This document shows, piece after piece, positions 46,969-61,000 of a stretch of 64,000 nucleotides of DNA. The position numbers and the translations under genes were made by a program. The number at the start of each line of letters is the position of its first letter. Positions within the stretch are counted from its first letter, which is position 1. A model generated the notes under the pieces. It did no database searches. It had not been told where the DNA came from and was given only the letters and a program-made list of their open reading frames with translations. Source of the DNA: Hevea brasiliensis (Eukaryota; Streptophyta; Magnoliopsida; Malpighiales; Euphorbiaceae); contig NC_079505.1 in assembly GCF_030052815.1 (NCBI RefSeq), forward strand, positions 70,206,324 to 70,270,323. Reading direction: 5' to 3'.

Positions 46969-47922
46969 TTTCTGGGTTGGCAGTTTTAGTGACTAAAATT
47001 GTGCTAACAATTTGATTTGGTTAAAGGCAAAACTGGGTCAAGTGGTCTTCATGAAAAGTGTAGCCCTATGTCTAAGCTTTCCATTAATGAAATTTTAGGC
47101 CATTTGGACTAGTATAGAGAGAGTTATGACCAAATGAACAAGTATTCATTTGGTCATTTTCTGGGTTGGCAGTTTTAGTGACCTAAATTGTGCTAACAAT
47201 TTGAATTAGTTAAAGGCAAAACTGGGTCAAGTGGTCCTCATGGAAAGTGAGCCCTATGTCTAAGCTTTCTACTGATGAAATTTTAGGTCATTTGGACTAG
47301 TATAGAGAGAGTTATGACCAAATGAACACGTACTTTTTATTTGGTCATTTTCTGGGTTGGCAGTTTTAGAGACCCAACTTGTGCTGACAATTTGAATTAG
47401 TTATAGGCAAAACTAGGTCAAGTGGTCTTCATTAAAAGTGTATCCCTATGTCTAAGCTTTCCATTGATGAAATTTTAGGTCATTTGGATCAGTATAGAGA
47501 GAGTTATAACCAAATAAACAGGTACTGTTCATTGGTTATTTTCTGGGTTGGCAGTTTTAGTGATCCAAATTGTGCTGACAATTTGAATTAGTTAAAGGCA
47601 AAATTGGGTCAAGTGGTCTTTATGAAAAGTGTAGCCCTATGTCTAAGCTTTCCATTGATGAAATTTTAGGTCATTTGGATCAGTATAGAGAGAGTTATGA
47701 CCAAATGAACACGTACTGTTCATTTGGTCATTTTCTGGGTTAGCAGTTTAGTGACCCAACTTGTGCTGACAATTTGAATTAGTTAAAGGCAAAACTGGGC
47801 CAAGTGGTCCTCATGAAAAGTGTAGCCCTATGTCTAAGCTTTCCATTGATGAAATTTTAGGACATTTGGACCATTATAGAGAGAGTTATGACCAAATGAA
47901 CAAGTACTGTTCATTTGGTTAT
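46969..47922. repeat. Tandem array of about 190-bp units in the F 5' LTR
   Basis: Five units begin TTTCTGGGTT at 46969, 47158, 47349, 47540 and 47732. The fused short unit of the 3' LTR is absent here, so the arrays have diverged in structure since insertion. Confidence 0.92.
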
Positions 47923-48731
47923 TTTCTGGGTTTGGTGCAGGGTAATCCGAATTTGGGCAGTATTTAGGTCAAGTTTTGGACAGAATTTGGGCATGGTTTC
48001 TTCATAGAAAATGGGCTATGTTGAGTCTAATTTCACCTCCAAGTGGCCTCATACCAATTGGAGTCACACATTTTCATTTATGGGTCAATAAACTCACTGG
48101 ACTCATTGAGTCCAAACCTGCAGAAAATTGAACACTACCAATATCTCAATTCCTCTAACTTCCTTACTTCAATTTGCATGCAATACACTTCTATAAGCAA
48201 CAATCTAAACTCAATAGGTCAATTTCAACATTTTACACAAAGTCCTCAACATTTACACAAACCCTAGTTTTCAAAGTTTCAAATTTACACAAACACTACA
48301 CAATCAAACACCCAAACATTTCAACTCATTACACATTCTCATGGAACCATTTTTTATCACTTAAAAGCAATAAACTTCAAGTTCCATGGCTGCCAAAAAT
48401 TCAAGGGTTCTTTCCTCTAGATTTTCTTTTTGTTTTAATGGTATTTATGCTTAGCTAAACATGCTTTTCATGTTTAATAAAGAGAAGAAGAGGGATTAGT
48501 GCACTAACCTTACTTGAGCTTCCCAAACCTCAACTTTCTGGCTTCTTATGGGTATCTATGGCTTCCTTATGGAGTGAGGAGTATTTTTTGTGAAGGGTGC
48601 TAAAGGTTTTGATGGGTAGAAGCTTGGGAAATCAAGCTTGGAAGCTTGACAACAATGGAGGAAATGAGGGAAAGAGAGAGAGAAGAAATGGAGGAAGAAG
48701 ATGGAAGTGGATGGGAGTTTGTCCTCTAGTG

Positions 48732-48741
48732 TCTATTTATA
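48732..48741 (-). promoter_or_regulatory. TATA box of F 5' LTR
   Basis: TATAAATAGA on the - strand, at the same LTR position as 40291-40300. It is the probable promoter of element F. Confidence 0.55.
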
Positions 48742-49167
48742 ATTTTTTTTTTTGAATTTTCCTAAGCTTTTTCTTTTCTTTTCTTTTCTTTTCCTTTCTT
48801 TTCTTTTCTCTTCTCATTTTCCTAATCTATTTCATAAATTTTAATTAATGTTAATTATTTTATTCTCTATTTTTTTTTTTTGACATTTAGGTCAAAATTC
48901 ACCTTTGGGGGTGAAATGACCAAAATGCCCTTAGTAATGCATATTGGGTTATTTTTATTATTTTTGTACCAATTTATAAATTCTTTAAACTTTAATTTAT
49001 TTTTTTTCTCTACATTTTTCCTATATTTTCTTAACATTTATTTCTTCAATTTATGCCTCCTCACTATAGTCTAGGTGTAGTTCCAGACATTTTAGCTATC
49101 TGAACATACATTAGTCGTTGGAACAGTAAAATGTACGGACTACCTATGGTGAGGGCGTTACAATTAT

Positions 49168-52084
49168 CGTCATTTTCGCCTCAAAAGATTGGATATGTAC
49201 TAACGCCCATCAAATTTTCAATTAATTGGGTCACTTTGACACGACTTCTCTTCTTAACATGATCTCCTAGAATCAAAATACGAGCCAATTTGAAAAGAAT
49301 GAGAAATTTTCTCTTACCATTTATGGTATACCATTGTTTGATAAACAAGATTTAGCTCATACCCTTTAGTCTCCTTTTTTATTTTTATTATTTTTTTATA
49401 ATTATTGTGCGTTATTACAAGATATCAATTGTATCTACCATTTGTTATACTGTTGTCTTGCCTGACATATCATCTTAAAATTTACTATTTCCTTTTTACT
49501 CTTCATTTATCTTCTATACTTATAATTATTTGTCCAATGCTCCTTATACTTAGTTATATTCTAGAAGATAAAAGCACTCACAGATTCTTTCAGATCTAAT
49601 CCAATCTTACCAATAATCACTCCTCTAATCCATGTACTTCTCAATATCTTATAATTACACCTATACCTATCTTGTCTTATTCTGGCCATTATTAGCGTTC
49701 TTCTAGATGTTATCATACTATTATTTATTTATTTATTTATATATTTATTATTACTCTTTTTTTTTACATAATTATTCTATCAATCACACTGAAAATATAT
49801 GTCTAACTCTAATTTTTGACTCTAGGTCTCACTACTCTAAATTTTAACATCAAGCCTCTGTGACATTATCCCTCATCTTACATATTTATATCCCTTATGT
49901 TGACCTTTATCTAACTTACTCCTACTGATCTTGCTTCTTTATTTGACAATACAATTCAAAATACCACAGCACACTCAACAGTTACTACCTACTTTGGTCG
50001 CACACCTCACCTAATTTCTATTATACTGTCAACAACCAAAAGGGTTCTTATGTCATTGCCCCATTATCCTACCTTGGGGGTAGAAAACAGATAAGGTCTA
50101 ATCTAGATCTTGTTACTCTAAGCTCTAGGCTCAGGCTCCTAACACTACATCAATTATGACCTGCTCTAAGTCCTGTACTTCTGGGTTCCATAACTTAACA
50201 ATGTTCTTCCTAATGCCATCCTTTTCTACGCTCTCTATCCTTTTTCTTTTTTTGTTTATCTTGTTTATCCTTTCTAAAACCACATTCACCTCCTTGGTAT
50301 TTTGGCTATATTCTTCCTAATCTTATCCTAATATGTTTTTCTAGTTTATTCTTTAGCCAACTCTTTTTATCTTACCCAAATCCGAACTTTCACTCTTCCA
50401 TCCTTTAGCTCTATTTTCTTTTTGAACCTGATTGTCATATCAAAAACTTATACCTTTCCACTATCCCTACCAAGTCATCTACACTCAATGTTACTCAAAA
50501 TTGATCCTCTAACTATCCTAGCTAGACTTCTACTGGCATTCAGGCTATCTCTCCTACTGCATTTGAACTGCACTCCATATATATATATATATATATATAC
50601 ATATTCTATGATTTATCGATGCTAACTTTTGTCCTTTTTCTTTTACTTTATTTGGAGTATAACTTTAGTCTTAAGCATTAAGAAGCTAAGGATGAACTTA
50701 AAGAATAACAATCATACTTCTCCTACGTGATCTCTATTATTACCCTTTTGGACTACATACTACCCCCTACTACCTTAGGGAGGGGATCTATAGCAACTCT
50801 AATTTTCATATCCATTTAATTAGCTGAAACTTAAAATACTAGGTATCCAAACCCGTCATTCAATTTAAAAGCTTACATACATCTTAATCTTACATCTTAT
50901 AACTCCTACATGGAACTTACACCCTCTCCAGAACACCTGAGCTAACAACTCTCTATCTCACGCTATAATCCCATCTGGGACACTACTCCATAAGTTATCA
51001 TTATCAGTAATAACCTTCGATCCCTTCTAAAAAGATAGGACTATACCCTAACTTACTGCAACAAAGGTATTACATTTACCACCTTGCCAAAACCATGTCA
51101 AATTAATGACTCTCTTATCATATCATAGCTCTGTAAATCATCAATTCATAGTTCCGACCTTCCCTAGGTAGTAGGGTTGTACTTTACACCTTGCTGATAC
51201 ACACAAGGTGTACTATTCTCACTAAGCTCTAAGCAAAACGTCTGTCGTACTGTAAAAACCATTCAAAATTCCATATAAAGACCAGATGGTCTCACTCTAT
51301 TGATGTCACCTTTACTTTGCAACTAATCCGCAACCTCTGGTCTGATGGCAACTCTTGATGTAACTTGAGCTCATGCTAGGGTAACCGAGTTACTGACTCT
51401 AGTTACCACCCAACTATGACCTTTCGATATTCTAGCTCTAGATCCCTAACCAGGAGTTCCCAACTCCTCTGCAGATATAGAACTCTATTCTGGCATAATT
51501 GTACCAAAACAGAGGCCATCCGCAAACACCCTCATTATGGAGCACCACGGGGATGCACGCAACTCTACAGAATAATTGCATGTCAGTACTGTAATCTACA
51601 GCTTATAGAGCAGACATCGAGAATATTGTATAATTACTACGATATGTCCTGACAGACTAGGTCTCATAATCTCTTATCTCTCTTGAATCTACTATTATCA
51701 TAAACTTACTCTGACTGGGTCATCCACTGACGACTGCCAGTAGTGGTATCCTCACCCTTATCTAGTGCAACTATACTATCAAAACTCACCTTTATGTACT
51801 CGTGCCTAGCACCAGATAGGCACAACACTTAGACCCATACTGATAGAAATATAGTATTTCTTGGAGAACGTATTTCCATGGCAGACCTCAACATGTCTGT
51901 AACTCTATTTCACACTTCTATGTACTTCACAAAACTGAGGTGCTAAACTGAAGCACTCTTATATTAACCGAGGAATAACACAGAATCTAGAAACGAAGAA
52001 TTATAAAAAAAAGGACAAAACAGAATCCTATACTTCGCATGTGACAACTCAAGGTGCACACTTTCCCATGAATCTAAAGCCTAA
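49168..52084 (-). other. Non-coding internal domain of element D, 5' portion
   Basis: Pyrimidine-rich on the + strand, with no coding frame of note. It is colinear in inverted orientation with element B from about 5677 to 8390. Block 51130-51470 against 6300-6620 is the clearest match. A small AT microsatellite lies at 50577-50600. The short open frames here have no recognisable similarity. Confidence 0.75.
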
Positions 52085-52096
52085 GCTCTGATACCA
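52085..52096 (-). other. Primer-binding site of element D (initiator tRNA-Met)
   Basis: Reverse complement TGGTATCAGAGC, four bases from the LTR end, as in element B. Confidence 0.9.
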
Positions 52097-52100
52097 CTTT

Positions 52101-53837
52101 TGTCATGACCCAACCTATGGGCCGGACCAGCACTAGGATCTGGGCTAGCCTAAAGCCCCCGAGGCCCGTAGTAAGCCTAACTATTCCTCAACCTAACTTT
52201 AAGACCCATTTGGGCCCAATTTCAAGAATTCAACCGGACAGAGTCCGACCATAAAATGAACCATTCAACGGGGAGTTTTTGACTTGCCCGACCTATAAAC
52301 ACAATATATAATAAATTGGGGAGCTCAGCTCACCCTCCACATAATTAAAATGTCATAACTCAAATAGGAGCTCAGCTCTCTCATCCAATCCCATCATGCA
52401 TACAGTTAATAATTTTACAGGTCCAACATAACTTTTATAATACATGTCCAAAATAAAAATAAGTGCTTCTAACATATGCGGAGTCTAAAATTTAACTCAA
52501 TTGTACAAAATACATTAAATACTATTAATGGACCTGCGAAGAAGAAGAGTAGGTTAGCCACAATAACTAATCCTCCTGTAGCCTGAAAAAATAGATAAAC
52601 AGGAGTGAGCGTTCAACTCAGAGAGTAAAATACCAATTTTAATCATAATCTCTAAACTATCTAAAGCTAATGCATCCTGTGGAGTGAAATGCAATATCAT
52701 CATAATTTTCATATCATAACCGCAAAAAGGAAATTTGGACTACTCACACACCCAACACTGTCAAGCAATACATATATGGGAGCTGATCCCCTATATAGCC
52801 CTCTTAATCCAACCTCTGCCAGCGAGTGTCTCTCAAGCCAGACTTTCGCTTAATAAACCAAATGCGGGGTCCCAGCGAGTGTCTCTCAAGCCGTGTCTAC
52901 CCGTCCTGTCCATATCCAATACTATACCACACGCACGCCACGCACACACACACTGCTTCAAATTACCACAAATAATATCCATGGCACTTCAACAATTATG
53001 AATGCAATATAAAATGTTCCTAGTGTTTAACTACATAGATACATATTTATAAGTGATGCATGGGCATGCTTAAATATATAATAATATCGAAATTACAATT
53101 AAAATTAATCTTTTACTCATAAACTTGAACCGAGGTCACTGTGGTGGCTGGGCGGAGGAGGAAGGCTATTCCTGCTCACCTGATAATTTTATTGCAATTA
53201 TTTAATATATTTGACTCAATACAAGTTTAGAAAAGACCAAAGACACCCTAAGTTGTGCTGAAAATTCAGTAGAGTCTCCCCTATACCTATGACCTACCCA
53301 ACCTGCAAAATGGTTCAAATAATACTTCTAAACTCAACCCATATCTCATCATCATTATAAGGCCCCTCCTAGGCCCTCCAAATCAAGCAATCACAATATC
53401 AGACAACTCAATTATAAGACTTCAAAACTAATATTTTTTAAAAACTATCCAAACTAACTTTAAAAATTCTATAAATCTGCCCCGCTGTCCTTAACAATAT
53501 TATAAGGCTATTGCAATAGGAATCATAATTTTCTTATCATCCAAGAATATTTTATAAATTTTATTCTAACCCAGTACAAGGCAAAAATTGAGTAATTTAC
53601 CTATGCCAAATCTAATAACTGGAATGCGTCCAGATCATCTGAAAACGGTGGGGTAGCCTATAATTTTGACCCTGTTCTGAAATGGTTCCAGCAGCTTATC
53701 TGCTTGACCCGAAATTGCAGATCCGAGTGACGATTGAATTTCCATAAAATAAAAGTACATACGCGAAATCCACAATACCAGGGTTAGAATAAAAAATATA
53801 TGTATAAAATAATTATTTAAAAATTAGGGATGTTACA
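52101..53837 (-). repeat. 5' LTR of element D
   Basis: 1,737 bp and uninterrupted, so it serves as the reference for the split 3' LTR. Like the B LTRs it lacks the 850-bp promoter block of solo LTR A. It is followed by the TSD CTAAA. Confidence 0.93.
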
Positions 53838-53842
53838 CTAAA

Positions 53843-54996
53843 AATAGAGTTAATACAAATTACAGGTTTATCAAATACCTTACTTTATTCGTTTAGGTAT
53901 ATATTAGCTATCAACTATATCCAGAAGGTAAATCAAATACCAACTTACTCTATTTTAATCACTCATTTTTAATTTATCAAAGTAATATCGCTCAATTCCT
54001 TTAAAAAAAATATCATTTAAATTTAATTTATTTTTAGTAGCTATGTCTTAAACCATTGAAGTAGGTCAGGTTAGGCTTAATTTTTATTTACATTGAAAAA
54101 AAACTCACATTTCTCGCTAGAGTAGGTTTTTCACTTATCAAATTAAATTCTCTTATTTGTCCTTTTTATTCTCCATTATTCTCGCTTTTTTCTTTTTTTC
54201 CCTCAAAATCAAAATGAAAAATTTCACAATAAAATAAAATTAATAAAAAATTTAAACTAACCACTAAAATACAAAAATATCTTTGAAAATAATAATTTAT
54301 TGAATAAGATTATGATAATTTAAATTTTTTATTGAAATAATAACTTTTAGTTTCTTTTTTTTTTTATATTCAGTAAATTTTTAATTATTTTAAAATATTA
54401 CAAATTTTGTTATTATTAAAAATGAAAATCATATTATTTATTTATTTTTGGTCAAACACTAGATTCAATGAATGTTAAATTAAAAATGATTGATTAATTT
54501 GATTGAAAAATATGATGTTTAATGTTTAATTATATTTATTGGTTGGTTGTTGGCTTGTTGCCTCTTTTCTAATGAATCCGTGGGATGGGTCTGATTGAAT
54601 CTTTTTTATTTTCCTACATTCATTTTTTATTTAATTATAATTTTTTATTAATAAAAAAATATTTTTATTAGATTATATATATATATATATATATATAACA
54701 CTTAATTTAAGAAATATTAAATCCTAGTTTTTTTGACAAATTGTTTTTATCATTTATTATTTTTTTTATTATTATAATGTTTTTAAATTGATTATTATAA
54801 ATTTATGTGTTAATGGAGAATTTTAAAAGAAATTTCAACTCCAATTCATTTTTCTATAAACCTGAATTATATGATTTGTAAAGTTATTAGAGTTTACGTA
54901 CACAACTTAATCAAATCCAAACACTTAAAATAAAAAATATATATTTTTATTATCAATATATAAAAAATGGCAAAAGACGAAATTCTTGCATTTAAC

Positions 54997-54999
<3 letters not shown>
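53843..54999. other. Gene-free AT-rich interval
   Basis: Very AT-rich, with an AT microsatellite at about 54672-54697. No coding frame or terminal repeat was found. Confidence 0.5.

Positions 55000-55064
<65 letters not shown>
55000..55064. repeat. AT microsatellite at the edge of solo LTR H
   Basis: A run of more than 30 AT units ends exactly at the first base of LTR H. Confidence 0.95.
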
Positions 55065-55067
<3 letters not shown>

Positions 55068-58000
55068 GGCACCCCTCACCCGTCTACAGTGTAGCTGAGT
55101 AAAGCATATCACACTTGGTGTCAGAGCACCCTATCTTACCTTACTTTATTCCTTTAATAATTTATTCTCATTATATTTTAATATCAATTATTTTTCTAAG
55201 GAGAAACCAGTGGAGTTTCCCCTATTTTATTTCCAGTTGGCATATTTCACTATTCACCTGTTTGAAATTTTCAATAATATTTCACAATAAAAATCTCATC
55301 CATGCTCATCATAATCATTTCACATTCAATTCTTGCAACTCATTTTCATGCTCAATTCATATATCAAAATTCTCAAATTTCTATTAATTACATAATTTAC
55401 AAACTAATTACATAAATTTATAATTTACATGATATACAAATTAATTACAATTCCATAATTTACATTTCAACATAATAACTAATTATAATGCACAAAATAC
55501 ATAATATTACTTTTGTGAGCCCTATCTACATGCATTGCTGAGGAGGTGATAATTTTGAACACGTATGACACTTCTGCAGATCCGAACTCCAAAAATCTCA
55601 GTCTAATGTCCACTGGATTTTAGCTTCAGTACCTGTGCGAAGGAAACAATCCATCGCGCTAAGCATTTCTGCTTAGTGGTGCGATAATATAACAAGAAAA
55701 TAATATATATAAATAAAGAAAGAAATGAAGCGTCATTTGAATACTCAGAAATTTAATTTAATTTAATATGATATTTTTAGTATTAACTATCTTTTGTTCT
55801 AATTTGTTCCTCTTTGAAAGTGCTTAGTTTCTAAATTCACAGTAATAATATACAATATATAAAATTAATAAAAATACTAAGTTTATATTCATATGGTTTT
55901 AGAAGATACATTTGTAATATTCATTTAAGTTATACCTATTTTTACTAATATTTCATCCCTTTACTTAACAATTTTTATGTGGTTTGGATCATTTCATAAT
56001 AACCAATATTCTTAATTCTAATTAATTCTTTTCAAGTCTTTCTAACTCATTTATTTAATTTCTAATATTTTTAATTTCTAATATTCTTAATTTATTTTAC
56101 TACCCAAGTAACCTATGACAGGCTGACTAAACTGGATAAGCGGGTCACTGGGCATTGGACACCGTGGTGTCTCGGGCCGTCATACCATGGGACGTGAAAT
56201 ATGGAACGTCAACCACGTATGTAATCAATATGGCCAAAAAGCCATGGTAACAGATAATTGGATATATAAGCCAAGAAGACGGGCATAAAGCCATAAATAT
56301 AGGCATAAAGTCTTACGCAGTACTGCTCAAATAATACCCTATTGGCATTTCAATCTATCCAATCTGACACACGTGTTTAGGCAATATATGAGCACATTAG
56401 TACCATTAAATGTTAATAAGTTTTATTATTTTATTATATGTTCCAATTATAGTTCTTAGTATTTTAATTTTATTCATAGTAGAAGCATAAATCTCCAACT
56501 CTCATTTTTTTTTTATATATAATTTATGCATTCATCATGCCATTCACGTTAATTGCAATTCACATCAATCAATTTTCATGTACCATTTGTACATCGAAAT
56601 ATTTTTCTTTCTCTCATGATGAGAGCAATTAACCCATTCACACATTCATGTAATTCATCTAATCATTATAATATTTATATGAATTAGTATTCACATTATT
56701 ACCCTCATGTACCAGTTCTGTACAAGGTATTATTATTCTATTTGAAATAAAGACGTAAGTCCAAATGATAACTTTATCTCATTTATATTCTAAACAATCC
56801 ATTTATGTTAATTACATTTCATATTTCAAATTGTATTACTTATGTATTATGTGTCATTGTGTTTACTATTCACCTTACTAGTCATGCAAAATATTAACTT
56901 TTTCATAATTAATAGGAATACAAATCTAAATGTGTGGTAGTACTACATTTTGGATTATAAACTTATTGGCATTAGTTGCCAATTACAATTTAAGTCTTTC
57001 TAGATGTATTTCCAAAATTTCAGTTTTATCACCTAAGTTTACTATTTCATTGGACCTATCTACAATGGGATTTTGGCTAACTTTTGTTTATCAAAGTTGT
57101 TCCTTAATATCTCTACTTTAATTCTCTTTTTGAATCACTCTATTTAGAGTTTTGTAGCTCAAGTTATGGTCAAATTATCATAACTGGTTCATTGATCTTT
57201 TCTGGATCTAGAACCAGGCAGATTCTAGAGTCTAATTTAGTCTAATTATTTGGGTATACTACAATCATTTTTAGACTTAATATCTTTCATATGAGTTGTT
57301 ACCTTATGTCTTAGGATCACTCAGGTTCAGGAATTATAATTTTTCTAGTTATGTAGAGTGAATTATTGCTAAATAACTAACCTGGACTTATGAATCCTGC
57401 GCCTTCAGGATTTCAGGTTCAGGTCAGTCTTTGCAACTCATATTTGAGGTTCTTACACTAAAAATTTGAGTGAGATTTCTAAACCAAAATTGTAGTTCTA
57501 TTTCTTAAGTTTCCAGATCAATTTGGCTCATCTCAATTGGAGTTTTCTACTAAAAGTTATGGTTCAATTACTCTTCGGGTGTCAATTGGTCAATTTGTCT
57601 AAGTGCAGGAATTTCCAGATTAAGAAGTCCTGAATTTTCCTAGTAATTTCCCTTAGTTGCATTCATTTTTGAGTTTTGGTCAAAACATCAAAATTATAGT
57701 TCTAGGTCTTATAAAGATTTTGGCTTTGGTTTCACTGCATTTTCAGTTTTGTAGAGTAAGTTATGACATTTTTACCATAACTGATCAGATGGTCAATATC
57801 CAGGATTTTCTGGGCAATTTTGATTCTGGCAGTTTTGTTAGACTGACTTTGGTTAGCAATCTGATTAGGTTAAAGTCAGAACTGGTGTGAAAACCCATAT
57901 ATATTTATTATTTATTATTATTTTATTTTAATTAGCTAACAATAATTTAATATATTTATAAATATATATATATATATATATATAATACATATATTTTATG

Positions 58001-61000
58001 GAATAGCCTGTTTATTTATTTTAGATATATATATTATTTTTTTTAAATTAAATATATATCTGCAATCTGAACAACCCAGTTCAATAATAACTCTTATCCC
58101 ATTCTACACCTAATAGAACTCTTAAAATATATATATATACCCTAATAATCCCTTCTGCTAAATTTTGCTCTCAAAACCTGTTTGTCACCTCCTTTTCTAT
58201 CAAATACTCTCAACAGAGAATCCCTAAATTTTTCTTCTCTATTCATCACATTCGATTCTGTTTCCAAGGTAAGAATTCTCATTCCTTATTTAATAATGGG
58301 TGAATTTGATTTTATTTTCCTTCCTCAATTTGTTACAACTACCCTATAAATTTATTTTTTTTCTTTGATCATTAGTATTGAATTGGATTGATCATGATTA
58401 CTGTGAAATAATAACCTTCAATTTATATTATATATATATATATATATATAAACATTTGAATCCCCTGTTCATACAAACCTTGTATCCCTGTTCGTACACG
58501 TCCGTCCACTCAATATATATATATTAAAATTATTTTATTTTATTATTATTTAATATTTTTCTTTTATATTTTGGGTATGTAGGAGATTCAAATATTCATT
58601 CTGTCAGCTGAAATTGTCTCTCTTTCATTGAAATAACTATTGTCTTGGAGGTTCCAGGTGAGTGGTAATTATAGTACATGGCACCGTTTTTGTCCCTTTT
58701 AAAATTTCTTAGCATTAAGTTTGTTATTAAATGAAATTTTAAATCAATATTTTAACAATGATTTTACATGTGATTTTCTATAGTTTTATTTTATTATTAA
58801 ATTTTATTTCGATTTTGATTAAATAATTGATTTTGCCAACTATCTCTATATTAGACCCATTAGGATTCCAGGAACAGGCTTTTAATGTATTTATATTGAT
58901 TGATATTTGACTATAAAATTTACCGATGTGTTACTGAATTGATTTGAGATTGATTTGATTTTATTGAATTGATTTGAGATTGATTTGATTTTATTGATTC
59001 TCTGAAACTATTGAAATACACTATTGGAATTGCACTATCAGTTATTATTTGATATCTGAAATTTTTTATTGATTTTGATTGATTTGTACAAATTGGTTTT
59101 CTGTTTTGAATTGGTACCTGTGCCCAGTATCTGTTTCTGTTATCTGGCCCCGCCGTGTGAACTATCACGGTATTAGGTTGCATTGTTGAGTCATGCATCA
59201 TTGCATTTTATGGTTTGCATTAGTGTCATATGCATTGATATCTGTGAAGGAGGAAGAAAGTATCTGATAGCGCGCTTACCATCTGGCCTTTGGTGATGTG
59301 GGGTATCATCACCCTGGTGCACTGTACCATAAAATTTTTATTGAATGAATTTCTTTTATATTTTTGTTTTTATGTAGTTATTTTATTAATGATTTTTGAT
59401 AGCATGAGCATGATTTTATTGAATAGAAAATTTATAGTGAAATTAATCAAGCGTCTGCCTGTTCCTATTCCGTTGTGTGCTATAATTATCATTCACTAAG
59501 CATCTAGCTCAAACCACGTTTTCTCTGCATTATCCTGCTTTTGCATCAGTAGAATTCTGCAGCTGATCCAAATATTCAGTTCATTTTCTGGAGAGGGACA
59601 ACTTTGATTGGTTCTCATGGTATGCCCGAATTCATGTTTTCTCGGGCTAATAATTAGTTTAGTTTATTGAACAGTTTAAGTTTTTATTTGAAATCTGTAG
59701 AGACTCCGCAGTTTACTTATGGGATATTTATGATGTTTATTCAGCATTTTATTTATTTGGATTTTGTCTACTTTTGGGATTAGTAAGTGACAATATATTT
59801 ATTCAAGATACTCTGATAAGGCTTGCATGATTTAAGAATACTTAAATTATGCGCCGGTCACGGTTCAGAATTTTGGGCCGTGACAACTGGGCTCTAAGTT
59901 CTTCATAGGAAATGTTCTCCTATGTCTAACCTTTCCAATGGCTCAAAAATCAAGTCATTCTGACCTTCTTAGAGTGAGTTATAGCCATTTGAACATTTAC
60001 TGTTCATATGGTTAATTTTCCAGGTCCAGCATATGGTTACCCGGATTCAAGCCAATTTTTGGTCATTTTAGGTTTAGTTTCTGGACATGGTTTCTTCATA
60101 AAAAATGTTGCATTATGTCCTAAGTTTCATCTACAATTAGCCTCACACCAATTGGAGCAACATAGCTCTACTTATGGTAATTTAGACACACTTGACTCAT
60201 AGGTCCAGAATTCCTGCAATGAAACAACACTCCTAATTTTCCATTTCACCCAACTTCCAAACTTCAATTCACATTCATGGCACTTCAAATAATCCATAAT
60301 TGATCTCACAACATCAATTCAGCAACAATTTAACAAATCCCCAAATTCAGAAAACCCTAACTCAATTGGCTAAAATTTCAAAATCTAAACGATTTAATAG
60401 CACTAACCTTGTTCCTTAGCTTAAATGAACCTTCAATTTGTCCAAAACACCTTGATCTTCTTCTTCAAGCTGTCAACCAGATTTTTCCCCTTCCTTTCCT
60501 TCCAAAATTCTTGAATTTCTTGCTTAATTCTTTGACTTTAAGCCTTGATACAAGTTTTTCTTTCAATTTCTAAGAATTTTGGTCAAGAAATTTGGGTGGT
60601 TTGGAAGCTTAAGCAAGCTTCAATGGAGGAAATTTCTTTTTTTTAGAGAGAAATGGGAAAGTGGGACAGCAAGGGAATGAGATTGAAGAAGAAATCTGTT
60701 TTCTTTTATTAATTATATGATATTTATGTAAATTTAAATATCAAATAATGTATTTGTCTTATTAAGCAAATTTCCTACTTTTCCATTTTCCATCCACTTT
60801 CTTTTATATATATATATGCTCTTTTCCATTTTAATTAATATCCATTTAGTTTATGTGACATTTTGGTCAAAAATCAACTCTTCGAATGCAATGACCAAAA
60901 TGCCCTTCGTTTAGCTTAACGGGCTAAAATTGTCTGTACCGATTGATTAAATTTTCTTAGCATTTTGTTGGCATTCTATTGTCATCGAGACCTCAATAAC

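Larger units (their letters stand above)
36999..49162 (-). mobile_element. Element F: giant-LTR, gag-only Ty3/gypsy element
   Basis: Perfect TSD ATTAT (36994-36998 and 49163-49167). LTRs of about 3.7 kb lie at 36999-40724 (3' LTR) and 45469-49162 (5' LTR). The PBS is an initiator-Met type, TGGTATCAGAAC on the - strand (45452-45463). A PPT-like purine run abuts the 3' LTR at 40725-40738. After removing nested solo LTR G, only about 2 kb of internal sequence is left, with gag and a decayed protease. No RT, RNase H or integrase is present. The size and content resemble large retrotransposon derivatives (LARDs) that keep gag. Confidence 0.9.
45469..49162 (-). repeat. 5' LTR of element F
   Basis: 3,694 bp, paired with 36999-40724. 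Its tandem array is 46969-47922, its TATA box 48732-48741, and it has a TTTTC-rich run near 48771-48815. The terminal CACA of the 3' LTR reads CAAA here. Confidence 0.92.
19292..53837 (-). mobile_element. Element D: outer chromovirus-type element broken by nested insertions
   Basis: A perfect TSD CTAAA (19287-19291 and 53838-53842) encloses one - strand element of the B family. Its 5' LTR is 52101-53837, with the PBS at 52085-52096. Its internal region is 49168-52100 plus 34964-36993, and its 3' LTR is 33864-34963 plus 19292-19974. The pieces rejoin colinearly with element B. For example, the sequence left of 36993 and right of 49168 is continuous in B around 8340-8410. Insertion E splits the 3' LTR and insertion F splits the internal region. 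The two LTRs differ mostly by scattered transitions, so D is older than B. Confidence 0.92.

Noticed and set aside
55000..55064. Long AT runs as an origin or regulatory element
   Set aside because: At least seven similar AT microsatellites occur across the window, so there is no reason to give one a function.
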